Of a stretch of DNA of 64,000 bases, positions 58,739 to 64,000 are shown piece after piece. The stretch is from Agroathelia rolfsii. Lineage: Eukaryota > Basidiomycota > Agaricomycetes > Amylocorticiales > Amylocorticiaceae. The translations under genes and the position numbers were made by a program. The stretch covers positions 2,976,001-3,040,000 of the forward strand of contig JABRWF010000001.1 of assembly GCA_018343915.1 (NCBI GenBank). Direction: 5' to 3'. The notes under the pieces are model-generated. The model ran no database searches, was not told the DNA's origin, and saw nothing but the letters and a program-made list of their open reading frames with translations. The stretch's first letter is position 1; every line of letters starts with the position of its first letter.

Positions 58739-60604
58739 ATGCTGCTCACACGAGCTAGGGTCCTTAGTCTCGGTGCCCATCCAGTAGTGTTTTTAGCACT
58801 CCTTAGCGGCGTGTCGGCGTTCTTCGCGTTGAGCACAACACCAAGTTTCATCCCCCTTGTGGCCCTTGTTGCTTCAATACAAGTCTATCTCAGGCATGTC
58901 ATTAATAGGGCATACGCTGTCCCAAGGTGCCTTGCGTTATGGCTCATAACAACCGCGGCGATTGTCTTTGCTCATGCCGGACCGATGTCGAGTGCCCTGT
59001 CCACGCCAGGCATAGCCCTCACGGCTGTATCTGGATTAACAGCATTAACGACTGCATTGGCCATGTTCATCGTTTTTATTGATATCAAAATCTGCATGCA
59101 CATGCCAGGCCCATGGGCGCATCTAACACTGTTCCCTGCCCTCTGGTCAACGGCCTGGCTAGGTATTGCACATTCGAGTCCGATCGGGTATTTAGCCACC
59201 TGGAGCCCGGTATTGGGCACAGATGGATACCGATGGTTGCGTCCCTATACCGGCGTCGTGGGTATGAACTGGATCACAGCCGCGTGGTCTGTTGTGCTCG
59301 CCCAAGCCATTCAGCAATGGTATATGGGCACTCTTATTGGCGAGGCTGAAATACAAGTAGAAGAACCAGAACGCGCGAGGCTAATCGACCACGATGATGA
59401 TGGGGTCATTTCGCATGGACATGAACGTGAAAATGGACCCCGTTTGCAGAAAATTCCAAGGTCAACACATGTGGCCGGCCTGGCGATCCTGCTTCTGCTG
59501 CTTACAACCCCTTCCTTTTTGGTTAATCCACTGCCACTCCCTGTGTCTTCTGTGACCACGACGCCCATCTCAGTGGCATGTGTCCTCCCATCAACTGTAT
59601 ACCCCGATAAAAATGCCAAGACAGACATCGACCGTTTTATCTTGGCGTCGCAGCAGCTTAACGGAGCTAGCGTTCTTGTATGGCCTGAGGGAGCCGTGAG
59701 ATTCGAGAACGCGTCGGTCAGAGATGACACATTCAAGAGAATCATTGACAAGGGTGGTATCACCAGCAAGCTCGTAGCTGTATCGTATGAAGAGCCCGTT
59801 GAGGCAGACATTCCAGGAAAGCGCCGTAAATACCGCACAGCTGTGTCATTGATAGATCATCAGAAAGGTGTCGTCGATACGTATTTCAAACGGAATCTTG
59901 TGCCCAGTAAGTTTGTGCAAACTCTGGTGTTTCTAGATTTTTATCTTTTTTTGCTTGAATAATCTATAGTTGCAGAATCGTTCAACCTGGCGTCGTCAGA
60001 CCAACCACCCAGCTTGTACGAGGTCGAGATAGGCCTGGGTGCAAAGCACAAGACCATTCGCAATTTAACTGTTACGACATCAATATGCTTGGACTTTGCA
60101 TCACCTGAGCCTTTTGCGGATCTTGAGAGCCGGCCGTCGCTGATTCTTGCCCCAGCGAGGACCTGGCATCCGGACATAGGAAGGGCCATGTGGGAGCAAG
60201 CCAAGGCACGCGCAGAAGAATCCGGCAGTATGGTTGTGTGGTGCGATGGTGGTGAAGGGGGCCTGAGTGGTGTTGGCGGACGGGGCTTTGAGGATCCCGT
60301 GCAGGTGGGGGAGGGCATTTGGATAAGGACTGTTGCTACCGAATGGCCGCTAGAGAACACACGGACTGTGTACGCTCGTGTTGGAGACTTCTCTGTCCTT
60401 GTGCTTTTGTGGCTGGTGTCGCAGTTCAGCACCCTAGCCCTTCTACCCGCATATTTACCGTTACCTGCAGCTCTCAGGAGGGCTTCTAGGCTTCCTCATG
60501 CAGTTATTGGGCTGAGACAATGGGTTCGTGGTCTGGTGACAGAACAGAGGCGCACAGAGCGGCAGGAAACGGCCGATGAACGCAGTTTACTCCTGGATCA
60601 TTAA
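58739..60604 (+). CDS. Apolipoprotein N-acyltransferase (Lnt)-like membrane nitrilase
   Basis: Two exons (58739-59906, 59970-60604) give 600 residues. About seven hydrophobic helices fill the first 275 residues. After a last helix the protein continues into a carbon-nitrogen hydrolase (nitrilase) domain, and one more helix follows near residue 545. The domain's catalytic triad is visible: Glu in VLVWPEGAVRF (about residue 317), Lys in YFKRNLVP (about 383) and Cys in SICLDF (about 428). This is the bacterial Lnt layout, in which the enzyme moves an acyl chain from phospholipid to lipoprotein. Fungi have no bacterial lipoproteins, so the substrate must differ. I recall fission yeast Lnt1 as a homologue linked to dolichol-phosphate mannose synthesis, but have not checked it. 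A charged loop separates the helices from the domain. Confidence 0.75.
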
Positions 60605-60972
60605 CGTCGAATATGCAAGGTGGATGTATTTTCTTTCATTTTCCCCACATTTTTTTTTGGTCCTACATACCGCTTCATGTTTGTGAAATGGAAATTTGTC
60701 GTATCAAACTTAGTTATCTAAAATGATGATGTACGATATGAATTGCATGCAAATGAAAGGATACAAGAACCGGCACGATGGTGGTGTACTTGAACGGAAT
60801 GCGGATAATTGTACATAACGGGGATGACGTTCATCAGCCACGCTGCAAGGGGCTGTCCTCCGTGCTCTTTGTGGTCTGCAGCTGAGGTCGCTTGTATGGA
60901 ACTGGCTTTAGGGACCCATAAACATCGATATTCTCGTCGTACGTTTGCTATTCTTCACAGTTACCACCCAAG
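60605..60972. promoter_or_regulatory. Spacer upstream of unknown gene
   Basis: 368 bases, no coding signal. It is the 3' flank of the Lnt-like gene and the promoter of the next. Confidence 0.5.
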
Positions 60973-63716
60973 ATGAAGGACCTGTCTATTAGGCCATCTG
61001 TGTCTCCTACGCAGACATCGTTCTCGTCCAAGTTCACTCGCGGTCTCAAGGACACCCTCAGGCGCAGATCCGCCAACCCAGCAATCAGCAACTCAGCATC
61101 TCCACAGGACATTTCCCCAGGCGCATCGGCTCCAGTCTGCGGCTTGTGCCACGATTTATCACAGCACCGCCAACAGCAACAGTACCAGCTAGAACGGGTG
61201 CAGCCAGAGCCTGAGGAGCAGCCACCGCGAACGCCTCTTAGTGAGTAATTATGACATGGTGGGGATGCATATGATTTTATTGACCTTTTTTTTTTTACCC
61301 CAGTCTCTGACGACTGGACCGAGATAGTTGACGACGAACTCGACGATCGTGGAAGTCGTGTTAGTACCTGTAATACTGGTAGTCGAGCTCAGTCAAGAAT
61401 CGAAACAGTAAGCATATCTGAAATGCTGCGCTTAAATGGTGTTAAATTAGAAATGACCAGGATCAGAGGGACCTGACTAGACCTCCTACGTCTGGCAAGG
61501 ATTCGAGACCATCTTCGCCTCAGGACGCAGAATCTCAGTCTGGCCGTCCACGAAAACTCAGACGCACGACGAAGAGGATAGGAAATCTCCCACCCATCGT
61601 CCTTGAATTCCCCAAACCACCAAATACTCACACCGTTCTATCCGCAACTGGACCACCACGAGAACAGGATATCCCTAAGCAACCTGCCGAGACCCCACCC
61701 ATCAACGACACCGAATCAGCTTTCTTTGACCCAGACCCATTCCATAGCATCGCCGCCCCCTCAATTCGGTGTGATACCAGATCAATTGCTGAGAGCTACA
61801 TCACAGATCTAGTACCTCCCAGTCGTTCCATCACTGCATCGCGCCACGACTCTACATCTAGCCTAGGTCGCGTCCAGTCCTTTCGGCTATCCTTCAAAAG
61901 AAAAGTATCCATTATCAAGAGACGGAGGCATACAATTGATACAGCGCCGCCACCACCCTCGTCGCAGCCACCTGTCAATATCATAAACTCCAGTCGCAGC
62001 GTTATAGAGCACTCCATCGCAGTTGAAGAAGACCCTGTGTTCACATTATCTTCTGTTACAGAGACGGTAACATCGCCACCCAAGACTCAGTCAGAGTCTG
62101 TAACAGATTCCGAGCAACTAGAATCTGATTCTGCACCAGGAAGCGAACCAGGATTAGAATCAGAGCCCGAGCCATCGCTCGAAGAATCGGCATCTATCGC
62201 TGGAACCCTTGTTGCAAGTGAGCTAAACGTTTGCACCCAAGACTTAACTGTGCGCGTTTCGCTACCAACGATCACATATCAGGTTGTAAACCCAGACATT
62301 CTCTGTGGATCCCCTTCTTTCCAATCGTCGGCTAGTTGTCTAGTTTCCTCCAGCAGAAACTCGTTTGTGCCGGCCGATCCTTCTTGGCTTAGTCGAAACG
62401 TTTCTCATTTCTCGTCTGCACCCTCGACTCTCACTACACCATTAAAAACAAATTTCATTGAGCCAACAACGCCCTCTTTATTATTAGCTGCAGACTCTCC
62501 CCCACCTCTCCCGATCCCTCCTCGAATCGCACCGTCACCTACGATCTCGCTCCAGAACCCTTCGCCAGCATTATCCACAAGCTCAACTTTACTTGTAGAG
62601 GAATTACCCCACGTGCGTTCTATACCCGATGCCGGATCTTAAAAAAAAACCTCATGGCTTTTTCCCTTTGTTTATCCCTTTAGACACTCTTTAACTACAA
62701 TCCACCATCATCGACTGCGCGCGATTCCGTCCAGGTCCCCAGTTACTCCTATCCGGCTATCTTCACGCCCTCCTCTGAACCCTCGACCCACTACGGACCC
62801 GATCTCATCCGATTTCCTGAGAGATTCCTGAGCCTTCTAGAGCTTCTCCGACAAGAGAACGAGTTATTTACAGCCTCCTACGCATACAACCACTTCAACC
62901 GCAAGACTATCCTCAACACCTCATCCGACACCAGACAAAAGATGGACGTCTATGGGAAAACGATGGATACCGTCGACGCCGGTGGTGAAGTTGACTACGC
63001 TGATTGGCAGTTCTTCCGTGACCCTCCAGAGCGCCGCGAGCCAGTACGTCACATGCACATTCTCAAAATGGGTTATCTTTTTCCAAATCTGACCATGCAT
63101 TTCCCTTTCCCTTTCTCTCTTTGTCTGCGTCATTATTTGCCATCCGAATTACAGCCTTCCGCACCGCCAACTGCGCCTGTGGAATATGCACCTCTACCAG
63201 AGGTGATCGAACAAAACGAGCTATTTGACTTTGCGCTCAAGTCGGCTCCGAACGTATTGTATACCCGATTCAAGCAATATGGACAGGTGAGCTTCTTTCT
63301 CCGCATTGCGCCACTGTGAGCCACATCTCTAATCAATTTAAATAATTTTTATCACCGTTACGCCTATTTCCAGCTTGGCGTCCTAGGGTGGTGTGCCGAG
63401 TTCAGTGAACTCATCGACAGCATCAAACAGCTCGGCTTTGAAGGCAATATGTTTGTTACCACGCGCAAACAGGCCCTCAAGACGTGCGAGGAGATATTAC
63501 AGCTTGACCTTGACGTAAACATGCAGATCATCGTCATGTATCTCTCATCTCAAGTGGCACGTCTGCGACGCTTCCTCGATAGTGAAAGACAGTGGGACGA
63601 TTATCCGAGTGAGTAGCAGACATTCTTGTGTATCCTCAGAATATCGAGGGCTAATGGTTTTGAATCGTACAGTACCCCAATTCCCGATCGAGCCTGCTAT
63701 TCATAAATACCCTTAA
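60973..63716 (+). CDS. Unknown basidiomycete protein with conserved C-terminal domain
   Basis: Seven exons (60973-61240, 61304-61407, 61461-62612, 62684-63043, 63155-63286, 63374-63608, 63673-63716) give 764 residues. I do not recognise a family. The first two thirds is Ser/Thr/Pro-rich and disordered, with one CGLCHDL motif near residue 56. An RRTTKRIGNLPPIVLEF block and an RLSFKRKVSIIKRRRHT block are basic enough to be nuclear or membrane-binding signals. The last 220 residues are ordered: PDLIRFPERFLSLLELLRQE, YAYNHFNRKTIL, a helix-rich part ending EFSELIDSIKQLGFEGNMFV, and a final block EEILQLDLDVNMQIIVMYL. It could be an adaptor or regulator, but nothing in the sequence shows which. The second intron's acceptor was chosen because the nearer AG gives an immediate stop. 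Confidence 0.65.
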
Positions 63717-64000
63717 CAGGCTCGTTGGGGGACTAGGTTTTCTCTTTTTCCTTTCTTCCTTCCTTTCATTTTTGTCTTGATGTACTTTTTCGGTTGTTTT
63801 CCCTATCTTTTCCCTTTTTCGTTTGCTCTCTCTGCTTCTCTTTTCTTTTTCTCTGCTGTAGTTTTTCCCTGTTCCACATGAACTGATCATTGTCCCCTCC
63901 ACTGATTTTGTATATATGTATACCACTTTTTTCGTTGATGTGCACCTTGTCACCCATCATCACCATCCACCGTTTCAATACAACCCCCCCCCCCATTCAT
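63717..64000. other. Terminal spacer, 3' flank
   Basis: No coding signal. T/C-rich on the + strand, ending with an eleven-base C run at about 63984-63994. Minus-strand frames here are Lys/Arg-rich translations of simple sequence. Confidence 0.5.
63984..63994. repeat. Poly(C) run
   Basis: About eleven C in a row near the window end. Confidence 0.85.

Noticed and set aside
1..64000. Transposons, tRNA or rRNA genes, CRISPR arrays, bacterial-type operons
   Set aside because: I saw no terminal repeats, reverse transcriptase or transposase motifs, cloverleaf sequences or repeat-spacer pattern. A tRNAscan and repeat search would settle it.

Overview
The window is nuclear DNA of a filamentous basidiomycete, most likely an Agaricomycete. 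Almost every gene is broken by many short introns (about 50-80 bases, GT-AG with a few GC-AG). The recognisable proteins are typical fungal housekeeping proteins, and several others look like the usual mushroom-lineage proteins of unknown function. Genes are dense and lie on both strands. I saw no transposon, tRNA, rRNA or CRISPR array. Exon structures were rebuilt by hand from splice signals, reading-frame continuity and family motifs. Most CDS entries close into one intact frame.

Region 1 (1-9913): a multi-span membrane protein gene (+) is followed by two tandem paralogues (-) for type II membrane proteins resembling O-fucosyltransferases. A GDP-fucose-transporter-like gene (+) is divergent from the second copy. 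Together they look like a small fucosylation neighbourhood: a Golgi importer of GDP-fucose beside two candidate enzymes that would use it.

Region 2 (9914-24500): a Cys/His-containing unknown (-), the RNase P/MRP subunit POP3 (+), an F-box protein (-), an HxxxDG CoA-dependent acyltransferase (+), an FBXO21-like F-box/YccV protein (+) and an N-terminal-C2 protein (-).

Region 3 (24978-40640): the chromatin remodeller subunit RSC9 (+), a CSC1/OSCA-type membrane channel (-), a 25-exon full-size ABCB transporter (-) and, divergent from it, mitochondrial glycine dehydrogenase P-protein GCV2 (+).

Region 4 (41602-52187): a 1090-residue Gln/His/Ser-rich protein (-), the replication initiator SLD2 (+) and a large F-box/LRR-like acidic protein (+).

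Region 5 (52836-63716): proteasome lid RPN5 (+), mitoribosomal protein mS23/RSM25 (-), Mediator MED7 (+), a BCL7-like small acidic protein (+), a eukaryotic apolipoprotein N-acyltransferase-like protein with an intact Glu-Lys-Cys nitrilase triad (+) and a 764-residue basidiomycete protein of unknown function (+).

The points most worth following are the fucosylation neighbourhood, the BCL7-like gene in a fungus, the Lnt-like enzyme, and the recurrence of GC-AG introns with the donor GCAAGT in three unrelated genes.
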